Assembly (NCBI GenBank): GCA_963743015.1
Contig: CAVUOD010000018.1
Span: forward strand, 154,238-218,237
Direction: 5' to 3'
Length of the DNA stretch: 64,000 nucleotides
DNA from: CAVSRC01 sp963743015
GTDB lineage: Bacteria > Pseudomonadota > Alphaproteobacteria > Rhizobiales > Kaistiaceae
Both the position numbers and the translations under genes were made by a program. The notes beneath the pieces are model-generated. The model had not been told where the DNA came from. It ran no database searches and saw nothing but the letters and a program-made list of their open reading frames with translations. Within the stretch, counting starts at the first letter, position 1. The number at the start of each line of letters is the position of its first letter. Shown piece after piece: positions 26,708-35,545 of the stretch.

Positions 26708-27922
26708 TTGTCCCGCGGGAATTTTGTGCGTTCTGGCCTCAGGACGGCCGGCAAGGCCGCCGTCCTGGTCTCGGTCATGTTTCTTGCTGCCTGTACCGGT
26801 GTCGGAATGGGCGGCGGGGGTGGCTTTGGCTTCGGCGGGGGCGGCAATCAGCCGGTCACCGGCGAGGTGCTGGGCAGCGGCTCGGTCAAGGTCGGCCTGC
26901 TGCTGCCGCTGTCGGCAAACGGCAATGCCGGCCAGATCGGCAAGGACCTCAGGAATGCCGCCGATCTCGCCATCCGCGATTTCAAGACGGCCGGCATCCA
27001 GGTGCTCGTCAAGGACGATCGCGGCACCATCGACGGCGCGCGCGCTGCGGCCAGCGCGGCCATCTCGCAAGGCGCCGAGCTGATCATCGGCCCGCTGTTC
27101 TCGCAGTCGGTGACGGCGGTGGCGCAGGTGGCCAAGGCCTCGCGCGTGCCGGTGGTCGCCTTCTCGACCGACACCAGCAAAGCCTCGGCCGGCGTCTATC
27201 TGTTGAGCTTCCTGCCGCAGGGCGATGTCGACCAAATCATCGGCTACGCCGCCTCCAAGGGCCGGCGCTCCTTTGCGGCGCTGCTGCCCGACAGCGCCTA
27301 TGGCACGATCGTGGAAGCGGCCCTGCAGCGGGCCGTCGCCAATGCCCGCGGACGGGTGATGTCGGTGGAGCGCTACGCCCTCGACAAGACGCAGATGCAG
27401 ACCAAGGCGACGGCGATCGCCGGTCTGGTCAAGTCCGGGACGGTCGATGCGGTGTTCATGCCCGGCGGCGCGCAAGAGGCGCCGTTCCTCGCCCAGGTCA
27501 TGGCCGCGGCCGGCGTCGATTCGAACAAGATCACCTATCTCGGCAGTGGCCAGTGGGACGACCCGGCGGTTGCCCGCGAATCGACGCTCAACGGTGCCCT
27601 CTATCCGGCACCCGACAGCACCGGCTTCGCCTCTTTCGCCCAGCGCTATCAGGCGACCTTCGGCGCCGCGCCGAGCCGCACCTCGACGCTCGCCTATGAT
27701 GCGGTGAGCCTCGCCGCCGGGCTGACCGCCCGCTTCGGCGACCGGCGCTTCGCGCAGGAGACGCTGACCAATCCGAGCGGCTATATCGGGCTGGACGGCG
27801 CCTTCCGCTTCCTGCCCAACGGGCTGAACCAGCGCAGCCTCGCCGTCTATCAGATCAGCAACGGCAAGGCGGTGCTCGTCTCTCCCGCCCCGAAGACCTT
27901 CGCCAGGCCCCCGGGAACCTGA
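26708..27922 (+). CDS. Penicillin-binding protein activator, LpoA-like lipoprotein
   Basis: 404 residues. The lipoprotein signal peptide has lipobox LAAC, followed by a Gly-rich linker. The periplasmic-binding-protein-like domain contains KVGLLLPLSANGNAGQIGKDL and a second lobe ending LDGAFRFLPNGLNQRSL. LpoA-type proteins activate PBP1A at the outer membrane. TTG 26708 is chosen because AGGGGAGA lies upstream and a strong promoter -10 covers the ATG at 26660. rsmI-yraN beside an lpoA-like gene is a widely conserved arrangement. Confidence 0.88.
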   Translation: MSRGNFVRSGLRTAGKAAVLVSVMFLAACTGVGMGGGGGFGFGGGGNQPVTGEVLGSGSVKVGLLLPLSANGNAGQIGKDLRNAADLAIRDFKTAGIQVLVKDDRGTIDGARAAASAAISQGAELIIGPLFSQSVTAVAQVAKASRVPVVAFSTDTSKASAGVYLLSFLPQGDVDQIIGYAASKGRRSFAALLPDSAYGTIVEAALQRAVANARGRVMSVERYALDKTQMQTKATAIAGLVKSGTVDAVFMPGGAQEAPFLAQVMAAAGVDSNKITYLGSGQWDDPAVARESTLNGALYPAPDSTGFASFAQRYQATFGAAPSRTSTLAYDAVSLAAGLTARFGDRRFAQETLTNPSGYIGLDGAFRFLPNGLNQRSLAVYQISNGKAVLVSPAPKTFARPPGT

Positions 27923-27932
27923 GGTCAGGAAC

Positions 27933-27956
27933 GGCGGCGTGACGCGTCACGCCGCC
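27933..27956. terminator. Perfect 24-bp palindrome between convergent genes
   Basis: GGCGGCGTGACG and its exact reverse complement abut with no spacer, just after the LpoA-like stop and across the hemW stop codon (27947-27949). It could fold into a GC-rich hairpin that ends transcription from both sides. There is no U-tract, so it could instead be a protein-binding site. Confidence 0.45.
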
Positions 27957-29116
27957 AGATCGGCGACCACGGCATCCAGAACGTAGAAACCGGCGCGGGT
28001 GGCGCGGAGATAGCCGCTGCCCGTGCGCTCGACCATGCCGTTGGCCAGCAGGTCGTCGAGGCGCGCCGGATCGAGCGCGCGGCCGGCCAGGCGGCAATAG
28101 CGGTCGAGATCGATGCCCTCCGCCAGGCGGAGACCCATGAGCAGCATCTCGTCGCCCTCCTCCTCGGCGGTGAGCAGGTCGTCGACCACGAGACCGTCGC
28201 CCCACGCCTCCACCTTCTCCAGCCACACCTCCGGCGCCCGTTCGGCGGCCAGCGCATGGCGCCCGTCGGCCTGGCGCAGGCGACCGTGGGCACCGGGGCC
28301 GACGCCGGCATATTCGCCGTAGCGCCAGTAGACGAGATTGTGCCGGCACTCGGCGCCGGGCACGGCATGGTTGGAGATCTCATAGGCCGGCAGGCCGGCG
28401 GCTTCGCACACAGCCTGCGTGACGCCGTAGAGGTCAGCGGCGGCATCGGAATCGGGAACGCTCAGCTTGCCCGCCTGGTGGAGGGCGAAGAAGGGCGTGC
28501 CCTCCTCGATGGTGAGCTGGTAGAGCGACAGATGGTCGGCGGCAAGCCGCAGGGCCCGGGTGAGTTCGGCCTGCCAGGCAGACGCGGTCTGGCCGGGCCG
28601 GGCATAGATGAGATCGAAGGACAGACGCGGGAAGGTCGCCCGCGCGATCTCGATGGCGGCAAGCGCCTGGGCGACATCGTGCAGGCGGCCGAGGAATTTC
28701 AGATCGGAATCGTCGAGCGCCTGCACGCCGAGTGACAGCCGGTTGACGCCGGCGGCGCGATAGCCGCGGAAGCGCTCCGCCTCGACGGAAGACGGGTTCG
28801 CCTCCATCGTCACCTCGACATCGGACGCCACCGGCCAGTGCCCGGCCACCGCGTCGAGGATCGCGCCGACCGTCGCCGGCTCCATCAGCGAGGGCGTGCC
28901 GCCGCCGATGAAGATGCTGTTGACGGTGCGGCCGGGGGCGCGGGTGGCCAGCGCCGAAATCTCGCGGGCAAAGGCGGCGGCGAAGCGCGCCTGGTCGGGC
29001 GGCTGGTGGCGGACGTGGCTGTTGAAGTCGCAATAAGGGCACTTGGCCGCGCAGAACGGCCAGTGGACATAGACGCCGAAGCCCGGCTCGCGGGCCGCCG
29101 GCAGGGTGGCGTTCAT
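27947..29116 (-). CDS. hemW: Heme chaperone HemW (radical SAM, coproporphyrinogen oxidase-like)
   Basis: 389 residues. The radical-SAM cluster motif is CAAKCPYCDF (CX3CX2C, ~residues 22-29). IFIGGGTPSL, EANPSS and LSLGVQALDD follow, with the HemN C-terminal domain at the end. HemW has CX3CX2C but lacks the extra N-terminal features of true HemN and transfers heme to acceptors. The start at 29116 overlaps the rdgB stop (ATGA). Confidence 0.93.
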   Translation of the reverse strand: MNATLPAAREPGFGVYVHWPFCAAKCPYCDFNSHVRHQPPDQARFAAAFAREISALATRAPGRTVNSIFIGGGTPSLMEPATVGAILDAVAGHWPVASDVEVTMEANPSSVEAERFRGYRAAGVNRLSLGVQALDDSDLKFLGRLHDVAQALAAIEIARATFPRLSFDLIYARPGQTASAWQAELTRALRLAADHLSLYQLTIEEGTPFFALHQAGKLSVPDSDAAADLYGVTQAVCEAAGLPAYEISNHAVPGAECRHNLVYWRYGEYAGVGPGAHGRLRQADGRHALAAERAPEVWLEKVEAWGDGLVVDDLLTAEEEGDEMLLMGLRLAEGIDLDRYCRLAGRALDPARLDDLLANGMVERTGSGYLRATRAGFYVLDAVVADLAA

Positions 29117-29749
29117 CTGCGCGGTATCCTGGCGCGGGCAAAGGCGGCAAAGGCCTTGGCCCGGTGGGACATGCCCTTCTTCTCTTCGGTCGTCATCTCG
29201 GCATAGGTCTGCTCGTAGCCGTCCGGGACGAACATCGGGTCGTAGCCGAAGCCGTTGTCGCCGCGCGGCGGCCACACCATGTGGCCCCTGACCTCGCCGC
29301 GGAAGGTGGAGGTCGCCCCGGTCGGCCAGGCGAGACAGAGAACGGCGACGAACTGCGCCGTGCGGGTCTCGGGCGTCACGGCGCCGGCGGCCTGGAGGCC
29401 GTCCTCGACGCGCTGCATGGCGGCGGAGAAATCCTTGTCCGGCCCGGCCCAGCGGGCCGAATAGACGCCGGGCTCGCCGTTCAGTGCATCGACGCAGACG
29501 CCCGAATCGTCGGCCAATGCCGGATGGCCCGAAGCGATGGCCGCGGCGATGGCCTTGAGCGTGGCGTTCTCGGCGAAGGTGCGGCCGGACTCCTCCGGCT
29601 CGGGCAGGCCAAGGGAGCCGGCGGTGACCACCGTCAGGCCGGCGGGCTCGACCAGAGCCTCGATCTCTCTGCAGCTTGCCGGGATTATGGGTGGCGACGA
29701 CCAGCGTGTCGCCCGGCTTCAGCAGCCCTCCCGCGACCGGCGCTCTCAA
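29113..29749 (-). CDS. rdgB: XTP/dITP diphosphatase (frameshifted near 29668)
   Basis: Removes non-canonical purine NTPs. The N-terminus VVATHNPGKL is in one frame and the rest (VVTAGSLGLPEPEESGRTFAENA, ADDSGVCVDALNG, GFGYDPMFVPDG) in another. One extra base in CGATCTCTCTGC around 29664-29672 explains the break; repaired length ~211 residues. The start TTG 29749 overlaps the rph stop as TTGA, giving MRAPVAGGLLKPGDT. Confidence 0.92.
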
Positions 29750-30483
29750 AGGATCGCCAGCTTCTGCAGCTCGACGAGATGGGCGATGCCGTCGCGGGCG
29801 AGGCTTTTCAGCGCCTCGAACTCCTCGTCGCTGAACGGTGCGCCCTCGGCGGTCGACTGGATCTCGACGAAACTGCCGGCGCCGGTCATGACGAAATTGG
29901 CGTCGGTCTCCGCCTCGCTGTCCTCGGCATAATCGAGGTCGAGCACGGGCGCGCCGCGGAAGATGCCGACCGAGACGGCGGCGACATGATCGGCAAGCAC
30001 CGGCTTCGACACCATGTCGCGGGCGCGCATCCACTCGATGCAGTCCCTGAGCGCCACCCAGGCACCGGTGATGGAAGCCGTGCGCGTGCCGCCATCGGCC
30101 TGGAGCACGTCGCAATCGACCAGGATCTGGCGTTCGCCGAGCGCCGGCAGGTCGACCACGGCGCGCAGCGAGCGGCCGATCAGACGCTGGATCTCCAGCG
30201 TGCGGCCGGACTGCTTGCCGGCCGAGGCCTCGCGCCGCGTGCGCTCGTGGGTGGAGCGCGGCAGCATGCCGTATTCGGCCGTCACCCAGCCCTTGCCGGC
30301 GCCGCGCAGCCAGCCCGGGACCTTCTCGTCGAGGCTGGCGGTGCACAGCACATGGGTATCGCCGAACTTGACCAGGCAGGAGCCTTCGGCGTGGCGGGAA
30401 TAGCCGCGCTCAAGGCTGATCGGGCGCATTTCGGTGGCGGCACGGCGCGACGGGCGGGTGACCGGCGAGGTTTGACTATCCAT
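29746..30483 (-). CDS. rph: Ribonuclease PH
   Basis: A 245-residue phosphorolytic 3'-exoribonuclease for tRNA 3'-end processing. It shows RGYSRHAEGSCLVKFGDTHVL, GWVTAEYGMLPRSTHER, DVLQADGGTRTASITGA and DLDYAEDSEAETDANFVM. The ATG at 30483 adds a short N-terminal extension relative to an internal MRPISLERG. It is divergent from hrcA (90 bp) and overlaps rdgB. Confidence 0.96.
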   Translation of the reverse strand: MDSQTSPVTRPSRRAATEMRPISLERGYSRHAEGSCLVKFGDTHVLCTASLDEKVPGWLRGAGKGWVTAEYGMLPRSTHERTRREASAGKQSGRTLEIQRLIGRSLRAVVDLPALGERQILVDCDVLQADGGTRTASITGAWVALRDCIEWMRARDMVSKPVLADHVAAVSVGIFRGAPVLDLDYAEDSEAETDANFVMTGAGSFVEIQSTAEGAPFSDEEFEALKSLARDGIAHLVELQKLAIL

Positions 30484-30572
30484 GCCGTTTCATAGGCACG
30501 GGCCCATGCGCCGTAAAGCCCTGCTTGAATATGCGGTAAAAACCGACACTTAATGGGTATCGGACGAGTCCC

Positions 30573-31679
30573 ATGAGCAGACACGAACCCCAGGCGAACC
30601 GCATCATCGCATCCGGCGAATCACGCAATTCGGCGCTGCAGAGCCTCGATCGGCGTTCGCGCGAGATATTCCGCCAGATCGTCGACACCTATCTGGAGAC
30701 CGGCGAGCCGGTCGGCTCGCGCAATATCAGCCGCGCTCTGTCGGTATCGCTGTCGCCGGCCTCGGTGCGCAATGTGATGGCCGATCTCGAACAGCTCGGC
30801 CTGATCCACGCGCCGCATACCTCGGCCGGACGGCTGCCGACGGAATTCGGCCTGCGCTTCTTCGTCGATGCGCTGCTCGAGGTCGGCGACCTTTCGGCCG
30901 ACGAGCGCCGCCAGATCGAGGCGCAGGTGAAGGCGCAGACGCCGGGCCGCTCGGTCGAGAACGTGCTCAACGAAGCCAGCCAGGCGCTCTCCGGCCTGTC
31001 GCGCGGCGCCGGCGTGGTGCTCGCCGGCAAGGCCGACCTCCGCCTCAAGCACATCGAGTTCATCCGGCTGGAGCCGACACGGGCGCTGGTGGTGCTGGTC
31101 GGCGAGAGCGGTTCGGTGGAGAACCGCCTGATCGAGCTTGCCCCCGGAACGACGCCGTCGAGCCTCCTGGAAGCGGCGAACTATCTCAATGCGCACTTGC
31201 GCGGCCGCTCGCTCTCCGAGGCGCGGGCGGAGCTGGAGAAATACGAGAAGGACGCCCAGGCCGAGCTCGACAAGCTGACCCAGGCGCTGGTCACGGCGGG
31301 CCTTGCCTCATGGGCGGAGGCGGGCGACGGGCACCCGGACACGCTGATCGTGCGCGGCCGCGCCAACCTCCTGGAAGACGTGACCGCTTCGGCCGACCTG
31401 GAACGCATCCGCCTGCTCTTCGACGACCTCGAAACCCAGCGCGAGCTGATCCGCCTGCTCGGCAGCGCCGAGACGGGCGAGGGCGTGCGCATCTTCATCG
31501 GCTCGGAGAACCGGCTGTTCTCGCTTTCCGGCTCGTCGCTGGTGGTCTCGCCCTATCGCGACAGCGAGCAGCGGGTGGTCGGCGTGCTCGGCGTCATCGG
31601 CCCGACGCGGCTCAACTACGCCCGCATCGTGCCGATGGTGGACTATACGGCCAAGGTGGTGGGGCGGCTGCTGGGGTAA
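30573..31679 (+). CDS. hrcA: Heat-inducible transcription repressor HrcA
   Basis: 368 residues. An N-terminal winged helix contains QIVDTYLETGEPVGSRNIS and SVRNVMADLEQLGLI, and the C-terminal half is GAF-like with GPTRLNYARIVPMVDYTAK. HrcA represses chaperone genes through CIRCE operators. grpE, normally next to hrcA, is 12 kb away here. The next gene downstream is amylosucrase. Confidence 0.96.
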   Translation: MSRHEPQANRIIASGESRNSALQSLDRRSREIFRQIVDTYLETGEPVGSRNISRALSVSLSPASVRNVMADLEQLGLIHAPHTSAGRLPTEFGLRFFVDALLEVGDLSADERRQIEAQVKAQTPGRSVENVLNEASQALSGLSRGAGVVLAGKADLRLKHIEFIRLEPTRALVVLVGESGSVENRLIELAPGTTPSSLLEAANYLNAHLRGRSLSEARAELEKYEKDAQAELDKLTQALVTAGLASWAEAGDGHPDTLIVRGRANLLEDVTASADLERIRLLFDDLETQRELIRLLGSAETGEGVRIFIGSENRLFSLSGSSLVVSPYRDSEQRVVGVLGVIGPTRLNYARIVPMVDYTAKVVGRLLG

Positions 31680-31734
31680 GGGCGCCGGACGGCCGGGATC
31701 ACCGCTCTTCTGCAGAAAACACGGCACGTCTATC

Positions 31735-33708
31735 ATGGACCTGGAACAGTCGTTCCGGACGTGGAGGAGCGTGTGGGCACGGCAAGCAAGAGTGCGGCGC
31801 CGGGAAGTACGGCCGGCAGCGACGATTTCAACCAGCCGCCTCTTCGACCTGCGCCTGGAGCGCAGCCGCGCCGACCTGTTCGGCATGCTGGAGCGGCTCT
31901 ATGGCAAGCGGCCGGACTACGAGCGCTTCTGCAAGGCGCTGACCAGGCTGATGGCCAACTCCTGGGCGGCGCGGCCGGACGAGCTGAAATGGCTCGACAT
32001 GAAGCGCGACCTGGAGCCCGACTGGTTCCAGCGCACCGACATGGCCGGCTACGTCTTCTATATCGACCGCTTCGCCGGCGACCTCAAACACATCGCCGAA
32101 CGGCTCGATTATCTGGAAGCGCTCGGCATCACCTATGTCCACCTGATGCCGTGCCTGAAGCCCAGGCCCGGGGACAGCGACGGCGGCTATTCGGTGATGG
32201 ACTATCGCGCCGTCGATCCGGCCTACGGCACGATGGACGAGCTGGCGGCGCTGGCCGGCCTGCTGCGCGAACGCGGCATCAGCCTGTGCATCGACCTGGT
32301 GCTCAACCACACCGCCAAGGAGCACGACTGGGCGAAGAAGGCGCAGAAGGGCCTCGCCAAATATCAGGACTACTACCTGATGTTCGACGATGACACGTGC
32401 CCCAAGGAATACGAGAAGACGCTGGTCGAGGTCTTTCCCGACAACGCGCCGGGCAGCTTCACCTTCTATCCGGACATTGGCCCGCACGGAAAATGGGTGT
32501 GGACCACCTTCAACGAGCACCAGTGGGACCTCAACTGGGCGAACCCGCAGGTCTTTCTCGAAATGGCGGGGGTGATGCTGTTCCTCGCCAATCAGGGCAT
32601 GGACGTGCTGCGCATCGACGCGCCCGCCTTCCTGTGGAAGCGCATGGGCACGCGCTGCCAGTCGGAACCGGAAACCCACATGATTCTGCATGCGCTGCGC
32701 GCGGTGAGCCGCATCGCTGCGCCGGCGGTGATCCATCTCGAGGAAGCCATCGTCTCGCCGGCGGAGATGATCCCCTATCTCGGGCAGGGCGAGCATCAGG
32801 CGCGGGAAGGCAACCTCGCCTACCACAATTCGCTGATGGTGCAGTTCTGGTCGGCTCTGGCGGCGCGCGACACGCGGCTGATGACCCATGTGCTGAGAAC
32901 CCATTTTCCGCCGCAGCTGCCCAACGCCACCTACGCCACCTATGTCCGCTGCCACGACGATATCGGCTGGGCGGTGACCGACGAGGACGCCCGCGCGGTC
33001 GACTTCAACGGCTACCTGCACCGCGCCTTCCTCTCCGATTTCTACGAGGGGGTCTTTCCCGGCTCGTTTGCGCGCGGGCTGATCTTCCAGTTCAATCCGG
33101 CGACCGGCGACAAGCGCATCAGCGGCACCTGCGCCTCGCTGGCGGGCCTGGAACGGGCCGTGGCCGAGGACGACAAGGCCGCGATCGACCGCGCGGTCGA
33201 CCGTATCCTGCTCGGCCATGCGCTGATCGCGAGTTTCGGCGGAATCCCGCTGATCTACATGGGCGATGAGATCGCGCTCGTGAACGACTACGGCTATCTC
33301 GACGATCGCGAGCATGCCCATGACAGCCGCTGGGTCCACCGGCCGCGCATGGACTGGGAGCAGGTCGGGCAGGCGATGGCCGAGGACAGCCAGACGCCGG
33401 CGGCGCGCGTCTGGCGGGGGGTGCGCCATATCCTCGCGCGGCGGCGCGCCATGCCGGAATTTCACGGGGCAAATCCGACGCTGATCGCCAATTCCGGCCA
33501 GAACAACCTGTTCGCCTTCGTCCGCAGGGCGCCGACCAATGCGGTCGTGTGCATCTACAATTTCACCGAATACTGGACGACGCTCAGCGCCGACTGGGCA
33601 GCGGCCGAGGGCGCGACGCAGTTCACCGACGGGCTGTCGGACAATCCGGTCGGCCTCCACGACGGCCGCATCCTGCTGCCGCCCTATGCGCGGCTGTGGC
33701 TGCGCTGA
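31735..33708 (+). CDS. Amylosucrase (GH13 subfamily 4)
   Basis: A 657-residue alpha-amylase-family glucosyltransferase that builds alpha-1,4-glucan from sucrose. An N-terminal helical domain contains RADLFGMLERLYG. The barrel has the nucleophile Asp ~295 in VLRIDAPAFLWKR, acid/base Glu ~337 in EEAIV, and His-Asp ~407-408 in RCHDDIGW. DGGYSVMDYRAVDP is the subfamily's calcium/substrate-loop region. The first ~35 residues (Arg-rich) look atypical, so the true start may be downstream or in another frame. No sucrose transport gene is adjacent. Confidence 0.88.
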   Translation: MDLEQSFRTWRSVWARQARVRRREVRPAATISTSRLFDLRLERSRADLFGMLERLYGKRPDYERFCKALTRLMANSWAARPDELKWLDMKRDLEPDWFQRTDMAGYVFYIDRFAGDLKHIAERLDYLEALGITYVHLMPCLKPRPGDSDGGYSVMDYRAVDPAYGTMDELAALAGLLRERGISLCIDLVLNHTAKEHDWAKKAQKGLAKYQDYYLMFDDDTCPKEYEKTLVEVFPDNAPGSFTFYPDIGPHGKWVWTTFNEHQWDLNWANPQVFLEMAGVMLFLANQGMDVLRIDAPAFLWKRMGTRCQSEPETHMILHALRAVSRIAAPAVIHLEEAIVSPAEMIPYLGQGEHQAREGNLAYHNSLMVQFWSALAARDTRLMTHVLRTHFPPQLPNATYATYVRCHDDIGWAVTDEDARAVDFNGYLHRAFLSDFYEGVFPGSFARGLIFQFNPATGDKRISGTCASLAGLERAVAEDDKAAIDRAVDRILLGHALIASFGGIPLIYMGDEIALVNDYGYLDDREHAHDSRWVHRPRMDWEQVGQAMAEDSQTPAARVWRGVRHILARRRAMPEFHGANPTLIANSGQNNLFAFVRRAPTNAVVCIYNFTEYWTTLSADWAAAEGATQFTDGLSDNPVGLHDGRILLPPYARLWLR

Positions 33709-33718
33709 AGCGCGCCCG

Positions 33719-34750
33719 TCACAGCGCGGTCATGACCTCGGCGACGATCTCGAAGGAGCGCAGCCGCGCCGCGTGATCGTGGACCTGGCCGGCAATCATC
33801 ACCTCGTCGGCCGCCGTCAGTTCGATGAACGCCTTCAGGCCGTCACGCACGGCTTCGGGCGTGCCGACCAGCGCATAGGCAAGCATGTGCGAGGTGCGCT
33901 GCTTCTCGGCCGGCGACCAGTAGGCTTCGATATCGTCGATGGGCGCGGGCAATGGCCCGCGGGCGTTGCGCTGCATGTTGGTGAAGGCCTGCTGGGTGGA
34001 GGTGAACAGGCGTCGCGCCTCGCTCTGGCTGTCGGCGGCAACCACCTGCAGGGCCGGCATGGCGTAGGGTCCCTCGGCCCGGCCCGATGGCCGGAAGCGC
34101 TCGCGATAGAGACCGAGCGCCGGGAGAAGCGCATCCGGCGCGAAATGGGAGGCAAACGAATAAGGCAGGCCGAGTTCGGCGGCGAGCTCGGCGCCGTAGA
34201 GGCTGGAGCCGAGAATCCACAGGGGCACATTGGTGCCGGCACCGGGGACGGCATGGATGTACTGACCGGGTTGGGGGGGCCCGAGCAGGGTCTGCAGCTC
34301 GATCACGTCGTCGGGAAAGTGCTGGGCGGCGGCATTGACGTCGCGCCTGAGCGCGCGGGCGGTGATCTGGTCCGTGCCCGGCGCCCGGCCGAGGCCGAGA
34401 TCGATGCGGCCAGGATGAAGGCTGTCGAGCGTGCCGAACTGCTCGGCGATGACGAGCGGCGAATGGTTGGGCAGCATGATACCGCCGGCGCCGACGCGCA
34501 TCGTCGAAGTGGCGGCGGCGACGGCGCCGATGACCACGGCCGTGGCGGAACTGGCGATGCCCGGCATGTTGTGGTGCTCGGCGAGCCAGTAGCGCCGATA
34601 GCCCCAGCCCTCGGCGTGACGGGCGAGATCGAGCGTGCAGGCAAGCGACTGGGCGGCAGAGCCGCCGGCGACGATCGGTGACAGGTCGAGAAGGGAATAG
34701 GGGATCACGGGACGGCAGGCTCCACCGGCGGAGGGCAGGCCCGGCAACAT
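33719..34750 (-). CDS. LLM-class flavin-dependent oxidoreductase
   Basis: A 343-residue luciferase-like monooxygenase fold of the YhbW/MsnO8 type. It has IPYSLLDLSPI near the N-terminus, RYWLAEHHNMPGIASSATAV, and RIDLGLGRAPGTD. It probably uses FMNH2 and oxygen on an unknown substrate. ATG 34750 gives a short extension; GTG 34708 would give the family-typical start (M)IPYSLLDLSP. Convergent with amylosucrase. Confidence 0.9.
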   Translation of the reverse strand: MLPGLPSAGGACRPVIPYSLLDLSPIVAGGSAAQSLACTLDLARHAEGWGYRRYWLAEHHNMPGIASSATAVVIGAVAAATSTMRVGAGGIMLPNHSPLVIAEQFGTLDSLHPGRIDLGLGRAPGTDQITARALRRDVNAAAQHFPDDVIELQTLLGPPQPGQYIHAVPGAGTNVPLWILGSSLYGAELAAELGLPYSFASHFAPDALLPALGLYRERFRPSGRAEGPYAMPALQVVAADSQSEARRLFTSTQQAFTNMQRNARGPLPAPIDDIEAYWSPAEKQRTSHMLAYALVGTPEAVRDGLKAFIELTAADEVMIAGQVHDHAARLRSFEIVAEVMTAL

Positions 34751-34770
34751 AGTGCGCCACCGGGCTGACG

Positions 34771-35481
34771 TCAGGCCGCTTCTGCGTCGCCGAGATAATC
34801 CTGCCAGATGGCCTTGTCGCCGAGATGCTTCAGCGCGGCGCGGTGGGCGGCCTGCTCCTCCGGGCTCAGGGTGAAGCTGCGTGGCGCCGGCCGCTCGCCG
34901 ACGGCAACGGCGTGATGGGCAACCGCGATGGTCGGCGCTTCCGGCTCTTCACCGAGGACGAGCGCCGCCTGACGGCCGCCGATCAGCTCGATATAGACCT
35001 CGGCGAGAAGCTCCGCGTCGAGCAGGGCACCGTGCAGTGTGCGCCGCGAAGCGTCGATCTGGTAGCGCGAGAGCAGCGCGTCGAGCGAGGCGGGACTGCC
35101 CGGGTGCTTGCGGCGGGCGAGCGCCAGGGTGTCGATGACCCGTTCGTCGGAGATCGGCGGACGGCCGATGCGTGCCAGCTCGGCATTGATGAAGCCCATG
35201 TCGAAGCTGGCATTGTGGGCGATCAGATTGCCCTCTTCCATGAAGGCGACGAATTCCTCGGCAATCTCGGCGAAGCGCGGCTTGTCCCTGAGAAAGGCGT
35301 CATCGAGGCCATGCACGCGGGCGGCATCGGCCGACATCGGCCGCTCCGGGTTGAGATAGGCATGGAAGTGCCTGCCCGTCGGGATGTGATTGACGAGCTC
35401 GATGGCGCCGATCTCGACGATGCGGTCGCCGGTGAGCGGGTCGAGCCCGGTGGTTTCGGTGTCGAAGACGATTTCGCGCAT
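34771..35481 (-). CDS. dnaQ: DNA polymerase III epsilon subunit (3'-5' exonuclease)
   Basis: 236-residue proofreading subunit. Exo I is FDTETTGLDP (start MREIVFDTETT), Exo II is HNASFDMGFINAEL, Exo III is LHGALLDAELLAEV with the general base His. The C-terminus ends with a short alpha-subunit-binding segment. In Caulobacter it is part of the origin-proximal aroE-coaE-dnaQ run; here three genes (a hydrolase, an aldo/keto reductase and DUF2630) lie between dnaQ and coaE. Confidence 0.96.
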   Translation of the reverse strand: MREIVFDTETTGLDPLTGDRIVEIGAIELVNHIPTGRHFHAYLNPERPMSADAARVHGLDDAFLRDKPRFAEIAEEFVAFMEEGNLIAHNASFDMGFINAELARIGRPPISDERVIDTLALARRKHPGSPASLDALLSRYQIDASRRTLHGALLDAELLAEVYIELIGGRQAALVLGEEPEAPTIAVAHHAVAVGERPAPRSFTLSPEEQAAHRAALKHLGDKAIWQDYLGDAEAA

Positions 35482-35545
35482 GATTCGTGGCCCAAATCGT
35501 GACCGTTCGGGCCGCGCGGCGCAAGGGCGCGAAGTGTGCTGCGCC

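Noticed and set aside
31828..33660. A 610-codon minus-strand frame opposite amylosucrase
   Set aside because: Amylosucrase has all catalytic motifs; the antisense product has no domain pattern.
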